Shown here piece after piece: positions 48,381 to 62,800 of a DNA stretch of 64,000 nt. The notes beneath the pieces were generated by a model. That model searched no databases and was not told the DNA's origin. It saw nothing but the letters and a program-made list of their open reading frames with translations. The DNA comes from Chytridium lagenaria (taxonomy: Eukaryota > Chytridiomycota > Chytridiomycetes > Chytridiales > Chytridiaceae): assembly GCA_025449115.1 (NCBI GenBank), contig JAHLKC010000001.1, forward strand, positions 186,001 to 250,000, given 5' to 3'. Each line of letters opens with the position of its first letter. Positions within the stretch are counted from its first letter, which is position 1. Made by a program: the position numbers and the translations under genes.

Positions 48381-48722
48381 TGTGTGCGTCTTTTCGATAC
48401 TTGCGTAGAATGGAGTCAATGGACAGATGAGACGATATTTATCAATGTTTCTGTTAAATTTCTGATTGCGCGCAGATTTAGTTCAAATGGGCCAATGTGA
48501 GCCATGTGTCGCACCAATTAGTTTTATCATCACGAGGACAGTTTTCCTTTTCAACTTCCCATGCGGACGTGACGTCACAGTTAAAACCCAACGACACACA
48601 CAACAACATCTCATCTCATTTATTACTCTTGGTTCCTCTGCCCTCTGCAGGTCCTGCATTGCTCGATCCACCACGTTTCCTCTCCTCGTCCTGCAGCCTT
48701 CCTCCTCCTACACCTCCTTTTC
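48381..48722. other. intergenic, nothing recognised
   Basis: 342 bases between the PXMP4-like start (-) and the DBP8 stop (-). A pyrimidine-rich plus strand gives spurious open frames; no product recognised. Confidence 0.4.
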
Positions 48723-50490
<1,768 letters not shown>

Positions 50491-50576
50491 AGTGCATGCA
50501 ATTCTACTTTTTTTTTTTGTTGTATTTTTGGGAAAACAAATTGTCGATCAACAAAGTGATTGTCGGGTGGGCTGCA
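50491..50576. promoter_or_regulatory. 86-bp divergent promoter DBP8 / cNMP-binding protein
   Basis: Interval between opposed start codons, containing a T-run at about 50509-50519. No specific site recognised. Confidence 0.45.
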
Positions 50577-52356
50577 ATGACAACCAAGCTGGCAGAGGCC
50601 GAGCGCACGATATCCCTCTTGAAAGACCGGCTAAAGTCTTTCGAGGGGATAGAGAAAGAAATGAAGATTGCAGCTGATAGAAACCGCACACTTGTCGATA
50701 ACTTAAAACAGCATCTCTCAGAGGTCAATACGCTGGAAAAATTGAACTTAGCCTGCGCCAAAGTCAGAAACCAACCCCCGCCATTACAGAGTAAAGCTGT
50801 AACGAAACTGGACGACGAGCAGACCAAAGTTTTATTCTCACCGGACGACAATTTTAAATCTACTATCGACATTTTGAAAACATTTTCGCTGTTTTCAACA
50901 TTTACAGAGCCTGTCCTTCAACGACTCGCGTCAAACACATACGAAATGAGAAGGAGGAGCGGCCAAAACTATTATATTGAAAGGCGAAGAGGCAGCCGAA
51001 ATGTTTTTTTTACTCAGTGGGAAAGCTTCTGTCGTTCACGAGGGTACGATTGTGAGCGTGCTGCTGCCAAACGCTTTTTTCGGTGAACTTGGCATTCGTA
51101 AGTCTTCAATATTTGCTAAAAAATATAATGCCAGTAACGCAGTTTTTAGCCCACGCCGTACGGCCTCAGTTGTTCGCAAACAGATTGCCAATTGTTAGTT
51201 TTGACAAAGCAGAAATAATGGATGCCATATCTGAATCCGAGGATATGAGGATGAGAATGCATCAGTGGTCATTAAATAAGCAAGACTGGTGGAAAAAGCA
51301 AAAATATGCGGATGAGCACGAGCAGTTTGGGGGCGAATTTGTAGGAGATTATGCGAGACGCGAGCTGCGCCAAGTAAAAAGACCCCCTCGTGTATTTATT
51401 ATTTCATGTCAGGTTTCTTTCTTCTCAAACGCCTCTGATGCTTTCATTGATGAGGTTGCTATGGTGATCACTTCAGAAGTATACGCTAAAGGCACGACAA
51501 TTGTATGTGTTGATGATGATTCGGACGCACTCTACTTTGTCATGAGGGGAAGCGTCATTGTCGTTGGAATTGAAGGTGAGATACATGCAGAGATAGTCTG
51601 TGGATCCGTTTTTGGAGAGGTCGGTGTAATCATGAATGTCAAACGAACGGCCTCAATTCGTGCAAAAGACGATTGCTACTTGTTACGTCTGGGCCGAGAT
51701 GATCTGTACAAGGTTCTCAAAGCGTACCCTGAGCTTGAAAAAGAATTAGAGAAAGTGGCGCAGGAGCGATATGCCCTTTTCGAAGCGAGATTAAAAGCCA
51801 ACAATATTGGTTCAATGGATCTTTTCGATATTGAAGTTTCCGAGCACAGGTTGTTGGAGGTACATAATATGTGTAATCCTTCGTGATGTAACTTTAATCA
51901 AGCTTGAAATATTTAAAGACTGCGAGGAGGGATTTATCAGGGAATTAGCTGCCTGTATGGTTCGAAAAAAATGGGATCCGAATGACTACATCATTCGGTG
52001 TGGAGATATATCCGACAGTATGTTCTTCCTTGCTGCCGGAGAGGCAGACGTGATTACAGAGGTAACCTTTTTCATTACCACGCTGACCGCATGGTAGTTT
52101 GGAGAATTCATCGATAGATGCTTTGGGCCATCTTCCTTCTTCGGAGAAGTTTCGTTGTTGGAAAAGTACAAGGACAGCATCCATCAAAGCTAAATCGATT
52201 TGCTCCACGTTTGAATTAAAGCAAGACGATTTCATGAAACTTATTGAGCGGTATCCGCAAGCCGGAGGGGTGATAAAGGAAGTATCTAACCAAAGAATGC
52301 AACAGGTTTGCAGTAAAGTTTATTTTCAGATAATTGATGATCCACTTAGTACTTAA
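50577..52356 (+). CDS. protein with three cyclic-nucleotide-binding domains
   Basis: Starts MTTKLAEAERTISLLKDRLK, a coiled coil of about 60 residues. Domain 1 (50850-51220): LKTFSLFSTFTEPVLQRLAS, AEMFFLLSGKASVVHEG, FFGELGI, then RRTASVV. Domain 2 (51400-51780): FSNASDAFIDEVAMVITSEV, ALYFVMRGSVIVVGIEGE, VFGEVGVIMNVKRTASIRAK. Domain 3 (51890-52290): LEIFKDCEEGFIRELAACMV, MFFLAAGEADVITE, FFGEVSLLEK, then RTASIKAKSICSTFELKQ. Every domain keeps the FGE and the R-T-A-S phosphate-binding cassette, so all three could bind cAMP or cGMP. No kinase, channel or GEF domain is visible. Frame breaks at about 50985, 51195 and 52165; the C-terminus is uncertain. Function unknown; a cyclic-nucleotide effector or scaffold is inferred. 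Confidence 0.75.
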
Positions 52357-52446
52357 TGAGGAATGTGCTGGCTTAATTGAGAAAATGCGACTAAGACGGC
52401 AGCTTTTCGAGAAAACTTGTGCCGCTTTGATGATAATATACAATTT

Positions 52447-53562
52447 TTATGTGCCATTAGGCAGGCAAAAAACGGCTGACGCGTAACTGACAGAGCTCTC
52501 ATGTGTAGATTTGACTTTACTCGATTGCGAGTACTTGATGAATCTGATCAAAGGGTCATGGTCTCGTTCGTTCCTCTGCTTGGCACTTTTCCAGGCGAGG
52601 CGGCTTTAACTGCATTTAAAAAAACTCCAATAGGATGACGTCCGCATATAGTGTTTCGTGTCCGTTTCAGATAGGATGTAAAATCTTCAGGACTCGTTTT
52701 TTCAATCAACTCCATTCCTTCATGATCCAAGCTTTCGATAAATTCGAATATTTGTTGGTCGTAGGTTGGCTTCGGCGTATAATTGAAGCGACTACCCCAA
52801 TGGCAAAAGTCTGAAGAAATAATGAAAATGGTTCTTCCTTCAAAAGGTATGGCGAAAGATATTTTCCGTAGAGCTTCTCCTTGTTTGGAGAGAGACTACC
52901 GACTAGAATAGGCACAATTTGTACTTGGCCAACCTTCCTGAAATGATTTTTAAATAAAAACGCACAACAAAGCTTACTCCTTAAGCACTGAATACAAAAT
53001 GGGCAAGTGCATCTCAATACTATGCTCGGCCTCATCAGTTTCCAATGACATTTCCCCAAAGTCGCCGCTACCGTGTAATTCTGAAATAACTTTTCTAAGG
53101 TCAGCATCTAGGTACGATATTAAACACGGTACCTTCGGCATTTAATGTCAGATTTCCAAAAGGTGTCTCATACTCATCACAAGTCGAAAGCGCACATCCG
53201 TCCAGATAACGTGATGGGATGGGCCTAACAGAAAGACAGTCTTAACTGTCTTCGGGTCTATGCATTTATATGCATAGGCTGCCGTAGAACCACTGTACGA
53301 ATATCCTGCATGTCTAAATATTATCAAGCTTAACGCATTTTTTACTCCTTACGGTGCAATAATACCCTTCACCGTGGAATCTGGTATCTCTAAAACGCAC
53401 GAGTCCAGATGTAGTGAAGATGGGACATCATCCAGCCAGCGTTGAAGCTGCGCTTGCAAGGTAGAATCTTTGCAATGTAAGTGATGTTGACGAGCGTCTT
53501 TAAACCTGACGCTGATACCATGACCCAGCATGGGTGGCACGACGAATCTTCTTCTGGCCCAT
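52447..53562 (-). CDS. MEMO1: MEMO-family protein
   Basis: MEMO family, related in fold to non-haem iron dioxygenases; linked to cell motility in animals and conserved in fungi. Starts [19 protein letters not shown] at 53562; a 39-nt intron leads to [18 protein letters not shown] and STVKGIIAP. The next exon gives [18 protein letters not shown] and [10 protein letters not shown]. Then [77 protein letters not shown]. After a frame break the end [20 protein letters not shown] leads to a stop at 52447. Frame breaks near 53165, 52835 and 52550. The His residues expected for metal binding are seen in the [14 protein letters not shown] and GPSHH blocks. Confidence 0.9.
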
Positions 53563-53611
53563 CTCTGTATACTGTCGAAAGAATTTTTACTTCATTTGTT
53601 ATAACCACAGG
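53563..53611. promoter_or_regulatory. 49-bp divergent promoter MEMO1 / ZFPL1
   Basis: Interval between two opposed start codons. AT-rich; no defined site. Confidence 0.45.
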
Positions 53612-54708
53612 ATGGGGTTTGTGCCGTTGCAGGGTCGTGACAAATCTGTTCTGCTTTGAGCATCGTAAGAATGTATGCGAGAAGTGCATCGTTTCCGATC
53701 ATCCAAAGGTATATACAGCATAAAGATTCGCTAATCATAACTTGTTTTAGTGCATTGGTGAGTTCGTTGAGTTGGTACATGCATTGACCTTCACCAGTTC
53801 GCTCGTATCTCAATGGTTGCAGGACAGTGATTACGACCCAATTTGTAATATATGTAAAAACTCTCTGGATCAAGGACTTGGTTCGACTTTGCTGCTTAGG
53901 TTTTATCCTCTTGTTTCTGCATGCTGATTTTTGAAGATATTTTCCACATTGCCTGCCTCGATGATATTTGTAATCGTTTGCCTTCACATACTGCCCCTGC
54001 CGGATACGCGTGCCCAACGTGCAATGTATTGATTGATGGGTTATATCTGCTGATAACTATAGGCTCCGGTAATCCCACCCGATAATGTCACTACCACAAT
54101 TGCCGAAACGATTAGAAGCACATTTGTTCATTCCACTTGGGCGCAGAATATTTTACCAAAGAAGGGATTTCCTGTAAGAATACAGCATTTTTTCTTCTAA
54201 TGCAACATATCCAGTCTGCGGACCATCCAGGTCAAGTGCTATCTCCGACCGAAGTCAAGCAATCATCCGTCTATAGCGTAACGCCAGGCTCTGTTGAGAG
54301 CATCCCAGTTTGCCGGCAGGTAAAACTGGAGTGAATGGAGTAGCTTCATCTGGTCATGTCCAATTAACGGTGCCATCGGAACCTGTATCAGGCCACTCTC
54401 GGAGCCGACCAGATGGAATCATTACGGATGGAGGTAAAAACATTTCTAGCTCTTTTAAAGCTATTTTTAGTGTCTAAGAAGCCCCAGTGGAAAGCTCCCA
54501 TCCTGCTAATTGGAGGGATGGTGATGATGATAAATATGGTGTACATAGTCATTCTCGTTTTCGCATTACTTGGTAAGATATGATACTCATTATATGCTTC
54601 TAAAACATTGCTTAATTTAGTCCTCCGAGAGGGAGGTGGTTTACAACCAAACGCCTTGTGATATATGCGGCCATTTGCACCGTCATTTTGCTTTACATTT
54701 CATTTTAG
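53612..54708 (+). CDS. ZFPL1: ZFPL1-like Golgi RING/B-box membrane protein
   Basis: Golgi integral membrane zinc-finger protein that binds the GM130 class of golgins in animals. The ATG at 53612 is followed by one G too many; the corrected frame reads [20 protein letters not shown] and KCIVSDHPK. Over an intron KCIV continues, later [20 protein letters not shown], all matching the family B-box and RING core with its Cys/His pattern. A Ser/Pro-rich linker follows ([20 protein letters not shown]), then the conserved DGDDDKYG patch before the membrane. At the C-terminus [20 protein letters not shown] forms a single membrane helix, and TAG lies at 54706-54708. Several introns and frame slips in 53740-54150. 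Confidence 0.83.
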
Positions 54709-54766
54709 CAAAATAAAAAGTTTTTTGACAAATTGATATTGGGTTTGACAATTACCGACCACAAAC

Positions 54767-55890
54767 ATGGCGAGCATGCGGGATGCCATGAATCGGCTTC
54801 AGGTCATCCTGGAGCAATGTGTGCCCGAGGCTATCGCTGCAAAGCAAGCTGAGCTAGGATTAGATGAATTTCAAAGGCTGAGGAAGAAAGTGCATGCAGA
54901 TGTGCGGGCTGTTCGTCAGGCGCTAATGGAAAGGAGGACCTTGCTCACTCTGTGGGAACAACACCGGAGACGGCAGAAGCTTCTTATAGAATCCGAATCA
55001 TGATCAAAGGTCTTAAAGAGTCAGGAACGCGTATGGCGGAAATCATTGCAAAAGATACGAAAAAGGCAGAAGGAAATTACTGTATTTTCACTAACGATTC
55101 TTAGAAAAAGTATGCAAAGGAGCCCGAAAAGCTGGAAGAGAGGAAGGAGATACAGGATCTTATCATGAAGCATATTGATGAAGTCGAAAATTTGGAGAAA
55201 CGCCGTTTTAACGATAACTATGCTTTGGACAGGACCGAACTGCTGACAGGAGCAAAGCAAGGTTGAGAGAAGCTACTTGTCGAATATTTACTCTTAGAAA
55301 GGCCCCGCTGGAACAGGAGGCCATCGTGGCGTGGGGACATACGGAGGGTCGAATTCCGCGGGTCCTCAGTCTGACCCCAACAATCCATTTACCACAACAG
55401 AGTTGCCTGATATTGACGTGGAGGAGGACTTCAAGAATATTAATGAGCGGAATAAAGCTATAGTAAGTGTATATCCACTCGCCAATATTTTTTAACTTAA
55501 CTTGCTGATACCATTGCTCATAGGATGAGGACCTTGAAGAAATCGGCGCGGGCGTTGCTAAACTGAAGGAAATCGCGAATGCTATGGGACAAGTAATATT
55601 AGCTATACATCTAGTAATTAAAACAAATGTTAGGAACTGGACGACCAAAACCAAGAGCTTAAGGACATCGATAAAGCGGTGAACAAAGCTCTAGATCACG
55701 TTGACAACGTAAATATATCTATGCGGAGAGCCTTAGACGGAGTAAGAGCAGTCACAACTTTTTGGAAAGCTGACGTCCTTTGCAGATGATGAAGGGCGAC
55801 AAATTCATGATTAATTGCATTTTGATATGCATCCTCCTTGCCATTTTAGGTTTCATATCTAGTCTTTTACGACATAGCTTAAATCGATGA
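54767..55890 (+). CDS. Qc-SNARE, SYP7-like
   Basis: Tail-anchored SNARE. Starts MASMRDAMNRLQVILEQCVP; a helical N-terminal region follows (RLRKKVHADVRAVRQALMER, then KEPEKLEERKEIQDLIMKHI). A Gly-rich linker ends LPDIDVEEDFKNINERNKAI. The SNARE helix is spread over three small exons: DEDLEEIGAGVAKLKEIANA, ELDDQNQELKDIDKAVNKAL, DNVNISMRRALDG. The Gln of LDDQN is the likely zero-layer residue. The C-terminal membrane anchor is MINCILICILLAILGF, with TGA at 55888-55890. Overall order (long helical N-terminus, DEDL-x-x-I start, Qc-type helix, anchor) is closest in my memory to plant SYP71. Frame breaks near 55003 and 55265. Confidence 0.72.
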
Positions 55891-55934
55891 CAGAAAAAAT
55901 CGTTTTACTAAATTTCATACATACAAATAAATTA

Positions 55935-58900
55935 TCACGTGGTTCCACTATTCCCATTCCCGCTATTCCCACCATTCCCACCATTCCCACCATTCCCACT
56001 ATTCCCACTGGTTCCGCCGGTTCCAGAAGTCACAGCATTCCCACCCTCTTGCTTGTACCGATTTGAGTATTGATAATCATCGTTGCTCGCAGTAATCAGG
56101 TTCTGGATAGACGGTAGTGTGATAGGCTTCGGAGGAGGATTAAATTGCGTTGCAGAAGGGACTCCGTAGGGTACACTACAGGAGGTGCAGAAACCGCCGG
56201 GGAAGAATGTTGAGGTGGATGTTGAGGGCATGCTGAGCGGAATGTTGAGGAGGTGGTCCCATATGCTGCTGATGCTGCAAGTGCTGGGAAGGGTGCTGTG
56301 TAGATGCGAGGTGGGGTCCGTGTTGCGAGGCATGCTGCGGTGCAGGACTTTGACCAATACGAACAGGTGGAGAGCGAGACAAATTAGCAACGTTGGGAGA
56401 CCGTGGTTGAACACCGGAACTGCCTGCTTGGAGCGATGGCCCCGGATGTGATGGAGGTGCTGGATGGTGATGGGCAGGTGAGATTTGGTAGGCCGCATCC
56501 GAATAGTGAATTGCAGGAGCAGAAGGTTGCGTTGGGCGTAATGGCATGGAATTCATGTGCATTGGGGTTGGAGGATTGTTGTGAGGCGGCCTCCCAGAAA
56601 CGTCGGAAGGTGGATGTTGGGTTGCATATCTCGGTGGCGGGTAGAGATATTCAGGCGGATAGTTTTGCATATGATGGGGTGGATGACCATATGAAACCTG
56701 CCCGGATGGAGAATCGACTCGCACATATGACGGATGGACCATGCTCCCAGGAGGGGCTTGCGGCGGCCTTGTAACAGGTGTGGACTGCATATTTGTAAAG
56801 TTTGACTTGGGTAATGCAGAAGCATGTGCCTGCATTGGAGGTCCATTGTAAGAGCTAGGAGTATTTGCAGCCCGTGGATGGTAAACATTCGGGGGCAATG
56901 GCTGAGGGCCTCTCATAACGTCCATATAAGGCACCATGTTATAAGAAGCGCCAGGGTAATCTTGCGGGTTGGAGTAATGCACAGGATAGGGTTCCCTGGT
57001 ACCATAAACAGGATGGAAGGAAGAGGATTGTGGCGGGCCATTATACATAGGACGAGTGTACATGGCCTGTGGTGGAGGTGGCTCATCCATTCGGCGTGCT
57101 AATTGAGGTGAATGGGAGGCTTGAGCATGGGTAGCTTGAGGGGGTTGCAGTGAACCACTAGACACTGGCCTATCAGTAACTCGTTCATCCTTTTCTGATA
57201 CGTTTCGTCGAGGCAATGCTCTGTCCGAAAGATCAGAATGCTTCGCCATCATCTCCTCGTCCTCTTCTGGCTTTAGATCCGCAGTATCCTCTTCGCCCAA
57301 ATGATGCCCCGCACTAAGAATGATTTCGTCATAGTTGTTGCGATCTCTAAAGTTATGGTAATGATTACGAGACTGAACAGCGGACTTTGAGCCAATCGTT
57401 CTAGCAATCTGATCCCAGTCACGGCCGTACATCTGAATAGCCCGAATAAATTCTTCTTTTTCAGCTCTTGACCAATACGACACTGTCTTGGATTTGGCGG
57501 GAAGTTGCTGTGGTGAGAGTAATTCACTATGCTTTAATGGGCCGGGAGACCGAGATTCAAGTAACCGCTCATCTTCACGCATTGAAGAATCTGGAAATCC
57601 GTCATTCCTCCGCTTTGACTTCTTCTTCCGCCCTTTCTTGCCATCTTCTGCATCTGCATCGAACTCTCCCGACAGATTATTTCCTTCTGTCTCTGCGGAT
57701 ACATCCATTTCCATCCCTTCTTCATCCGGATCATACGCATTGGAAGGGTGGAACGGGGTGATTGAGCTATAACTACTCTCTGTTGATTCCAATATGTCCT
57801 TTTAAACTTAGTTTTTTAATAAAAAACAAGTGATATACCTCTCTCCGTCTTTCCATTTCCGGCAAAAGCTTAAGTTTATCAGCCTTCCTCAGAGATTTGC
57901 TTTTTTTCTTGTAATTTGGGTCTTTTGCCAGCTCAACAGCATCAGTCAAATCCTCTAAACGAAGCTTCTTCTTATAGCTATCGTAGAATATCTCGCAATC
58001 AGCCGCTACTTTAGACCCAACATAAGCAGCAACACCTTCAAAATCACGACCAAATTTGCCAAAGGCTTCGAGCGCTCGGGCCTTTTCCTCATGTGACCAT
58101 CTGACTGAGCTAGCATCCATGCCAGCATTCGTAACTCCATCTTCCCGCAGTGGAGACATCGGGCTTGTTTCATTATCCTTCAGCGTGCGCCTCCGAATCC
58201 GACTTGCAGAAGCGGTAAAAACATTTGAAGAATTCGTCGATTCTTCCAAGCGAGGTCTCTTCCGTCCCACAACTTCCTCTTCCTCATCTTGGTCCCCCTC
58301 CCCTATAGGACTATTTACGATGGAATCTTGAGCGACCCCTTCTACGGGAACAATGCTACGTTTTTGAAAACCCAGCAAGGATGCCCTGGTTTTTGTCGGC
58401 ATGTTGATGTCGGAGTCCTTCGGAATTAAAGCTGACTTTTTGGGAGGGCCAGCTGCCTTCCGTTTCACTCCGCGACCTTGGCCTCCCCGACGAATAAGTT
58501 GCTTAAATCCACAAGCATACTTTTGGCGATAGTAGTACTCAATACAATCTTGAGTAGACTTCGTCCCCAAACATTGAGCTATCTTAGGAAAGTTTTTCCC
58601 ATGCTGCATGATTCTAATTCTGAAGGTTTCCCGATCCTTGAAGACCATTTAAGGTCAAGAGCCTCGTTACTGCTCAAAAGGCGGCTAACAGGATCTCTAA
58701 CCAAATGATTATTGTTCTGAAAGGTGAAAATCTTCCGTTCAAGAGGATCAATTAGCATTGCCGGATCTTGAGCGCAATGAGACCCAGGCCCAATTTCTTT
58801 AGTTCCACCACCTTCAGTAGCAGCAATCATCGCCAGCACTTCCTGCATTCGGCTTCACTTTTCACAGAATCGGAAGTGAAAGATAGACCGATATTCCCAC

Positions 58901-59691
58901 GACGAGAGATTCTAGTAGGTGCTGGTATCAACGGCGCAACAGGCTGATTTTTACAGAGACGACGGGTCGGGCCAAGATCGAAACGATGTGTGGTATAGGC
59001 GGCTCAATTTCCTTCCGCCGTTTTGACTTTTGCTCCAACTTCTCCGTCTTCCTCTTCCAAGTCTCGTATTTCTCTCGATACTCCGGTCTCCAAGTGTAGC
59101 CGCTTATCTCTAAGGCGCCGATGTCTCATAGCCATGTGTTGAATAAGTTTTGGCCTGTTCTCGACATGGCGATGAATGTTTAAACTGAAGAATTCGTAAT
59201 CTCGAACATCGCGCCGTACTCGGACGGTAGATGGTTGCAAGATATTAAAGAGCTCTTCAAAAGTTTCTGCTGCTTGAGTTCGAGCCACACGTCGATTCTC
59301 TTTGAGGATGCGCTCACTGATGTCTTTCAGTTTATGGTGCAAAGGAGCAATGGTTCGAGGAAGTGGAGAGGACTGTTTGAAACTCCTTAATGACCTCTAA
59401 TGCATTGACAAAAACCAAAGCACATTGGATAGGATTAAAATCAAGCTCTCATCCATTAGAGGAACATACCGGAGGAGAATGTAATCCGCTCATATCTTCA
59501 GCAAGATGCCCATTTGGTTCACCAACACTCATCGAATCGGTTCCACCATCTTGAGGCAAAACCAACTCCTTATCGAATGTTGTATCTGGTGCTATGTGAA
59601 AGATATCACTAGCAGAATATGTTCGCCTCAGCCGTCTCTCCCCATTGGAAGTCGTGCGGTATGGCTGAGAACTGCTGCGTTGCAGAGACAT
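55935..59691 (-). CDS. SNT1: SNT1-like SANT-domain corepressor (NCoR/SMRT type)
   Basis: Scaffold of the Set3/NCoR-type histone deacetylase complex. Starts MSLQRSSSQPYRTTSNGERR. The N-terminal half has LKDISERILKENRRVARTQA, then the corepressor motif around SRRGNIGLSFTSDSVKSEAE. Three SANT/Myb repeats follow: FRIRIMQHGKNFPKIAQCLG with CIEYYYRQK; SVRWSHEEKARALEAFGKFG with IFYDSYKKK; and SYWSRAEKEEFIRAIQMYGR with HYHNFRDR. A long Pro/His/Gln/Ser-rich tail of about 350 residues runs from 57100 down. It ends in Gly/Asn repeats coded by 9-bp repeats at about 55943-56010. Frame breaks near 59345, 58855, 58650 and 56190. Converges on the SNARE gene with 44 bp between stops. Confidence 0.85.
55943..56010 (-). 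repeat. 9-bp minisatellite coding Gly-Asn repeats
   Basis: Six to seven copies of an ATTCCCACC-like unit (plus strand), encoding GNGGNGGNGG in the SNT1 tail. Copies vary at one or two bases (ATTCCCACT, ATTCCCGCT). Confidence 0.85.
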
Positions 59692-59863
59692 CAGGGTGTT
59701 TTACAGTTTTTTTATTTGCATATGTTACACAACATTCACACGGTGAAGGGAAACAAGACTCGAAGGTCAATAAACATTCGCGCGTTGACTTTCAAGAAAT
59801 AATTTGACCGTCTTGCGAAGAGGCGTCATTTGTATACAGATATTATCGATTTGAACTGAAAAC

Positions 59864-62800
59864 TCAGCTGTTGTTACATGGGAAGGGAAAAACCATTACG
59901 ACTTGATCGAAACATAAAGAACACCAACCTGACTTAAACCGCGCCAAATTTCGTTCTTTCTGCTTTTCTGAATCAAAGAGACTATCCAAGTACAGCAGCT
60001 GAGTGTACAATTTTCTTATCACTGTACTGAGAGGTTCAATGGTGGCCATTAAAACACCCTACCTCATGAGAGACAATACCAGGGCATTCTGGGATGGTGC
60101 ATTTTCGACCGAAAACAGAAACTGCCCTTGTCTTCATATTACATCCTTTTTCGTCGCAGATCAACCACCCATGCTGAAACCGCCGTACTCTAGCCCGAAT
60201 AAATGATTGCAATTGATTTCGTAGCGTGTTAATATCCATATACGCGTCGCAATGTGTGTTGGGACATTTGAAATTTAAGCCGCTCATCGTGGGAGTCTTT
60301 CATAGTCAAGTTAACAACAAGTTATACGAAATATTTACCTTCACGTCGATGCCCATAAATGGTTCGCTGTGGCCACACATACAACAGACTGGTGACCAAT
60401 GCTCTACATCCTTGAACCTCTCGTTGTCGGTTTCAGTTGACTCTAATGTAAAAAGATTCTCTTCAACATCTGCACCGCTAGTATCGCGCGCTACAAATCT
60501 CGAATTATCAATTCCTGTTTGCAGCCAAAACGATAGTTAGACCATATTAGCTCTTCTGACTTCCAACCTAAACAATCGGCCAGTTTTGCCTGGTCTGTCT
60601 CAGGGATTGCAGAGCAGATTCTAAGGATCGGGGAAGCACTTGATGACGAGGTAGTATTCAAAGTCTTTGTGACATTAGAAGAAACTTCGATATAGCTACA
60701 AACCAATCTTTAAAGCAGAATCTTTGACTTTCAACTCGTCTGGATGATGAGCTCTGGCTGAAAGGAGACTTCCACCTCCAACACAGATAATGTATGGAAC
60801 TATGTCACCCACTTTAAAGCTGTAACCTTTTGCCTTCATGTCAGCGCAACTTGGACGTGGGGTTGATGCTTTGCGTCAGCATAATCCTCAGGATTTTTTG
60901 TCAAACTCTTGATATTATCAGCAGAGGTCATGACAGGCGCTTACTTTCGTAATGAAAAATTCTTCCAGCGGATGGCTTCCATCGCGCACTTCTTCGCCAA
61001 GAGTTCGAAGGTATTGATGAATCTTTTCGATTATATCCTCACGGTTTGAGTCAGAGAAAATTTCATTGAGAACGAAGCTAATATGACGATTAAGCACAGA
61101 AAACCGAATAAAATACCTACTTGGATGCGTTATGAGATAACGTGCACCAGTCTCGACGGACGATATCTAAGCCCTTCTTCTCAAGAATATTCTTGCTCGG
61201 ATCTTTCTCGTTCACAAGAAGGGCTGCGTACTTTTTCTTCTTTAAAAGAAGTAACTTTCTAAGTACCCATCGATATCAAGTTCTAGAAGTCTATATCTCT
61301 TGTTGACTTCCTTTTTGAAAGTAAACGCGATCTTTCTTGCCTCCTCCAGAGAGTCACTTTGAGTGTTAATCATAACGGAGTCGGTATCTCCGTAGATAAC
61401 TTCTAGCCTTTCATGCTCAGCCAGATCTACAGTTGCTTGCAAGGTTTCACGGCCGCGGTGGGTAATGAGCATAGCCAAAGGCTTTGCATAAAATCTGGAT
61501 TGAACGAAGCCCAGACAACCATACATGGAATTTGCAGTCAACTTTAACGCAAGTTGGCGAATATCGAGCTACACAAAATGTGAGATAAAGCTCACTATTT
61601 GGAACAACTTAACCTCATTCTTCCTTTCTTCAGATAGCTTCGGATCTTTCAACAATGATTTCACCGCTCGTCGGCGTTCGACCAGAGTCGCGAGTAACTT
61701 CGGCAAAATTCCCTGGGGTACTGAAGAGTCCGGTGGAATAGGAACTCCCTCATCCTACACATAATAAGGTACAAAAGAAATGCACGGCCTTACACCGGGG
61801 GGCGGTCAACCGTTGTAAAGCAGATGTTGTATTCCTGAATAATGGTGGGATACAGCGAGTTGAAATCCAAAAGAAGGACGTATTTGTCGTAAAAGCCTTT
61901 CTTTGGTTCCAAAACTAAACCCCCTGCGTAAGTAGACTTTTTACGAGATGACGTTTTATCGTCGTCATTTTCTGAAGAATAGTGTTAAAGATAACATGAT
62001 TTTAGTTATACCTTCATTTTCGTCCCGTTGATTGTCTAATATTGCCTTATACGCTTTCGAATACTTGTCAGGAACAATGTACTTCCTGTTATGGAATTCA
62101 TGCAGCAGCAAATACTCGTTTCTGTCTGCCCTAGATCCTGCCAGAATCGTTCGAGACCTAACAAAATACATTACATATACGCTATTCAACCTTGTAACTC
62201 ACCATAAATTGCCTGCTAAGTTTGTTAGCTGCTTGGTAAGCGGCAAGATAAGTAGTTTGAACATCAGCTGAGCAGATATGTTGCAATCTTGCTCGCAATG
62301 TGCAAGGAGATGTTGAAGCTGTTTTGCATCCCAGAACATTGCTGGAACATGCTCAATCTCAATGTTTTCGCGTTCAATTCCAAACTGAGTCTGAGCCAGA
62401 TAGGATAAGTCAAAGCTTTTTGCCTTCATAATGTACTCCTAATAAAAGGTTTAAGGTCGGCTAAAAAATTCCTACGGACCTTAGCCGACATAAATGTGTC
62501 GCAAATCAACCGTCCGCAACAAATCTGGCGTTCTTGTATGGATATTTCATGGCCAACATTAAAATTTAACTTTGGCCACTTTGTTCGTCGCAACCTTCCC
62601 AGTTTTGACCAGCTATCAACCTTGTTCTGCTTTAGACGATGGAGAAGAGTCCCAAGTTGCAAGCTCAAAAAATTATGGCCAACTATTACGTCAGGGTCAA
62701 TTCGATGGATCAAGGCTGAAATAAAGGAATAAGTACGCTGCATGGGATAATGAAGAACCTGTAAGGTGGTTGAGCAGCCCCCGTTCAGTCTTGTGGACCT

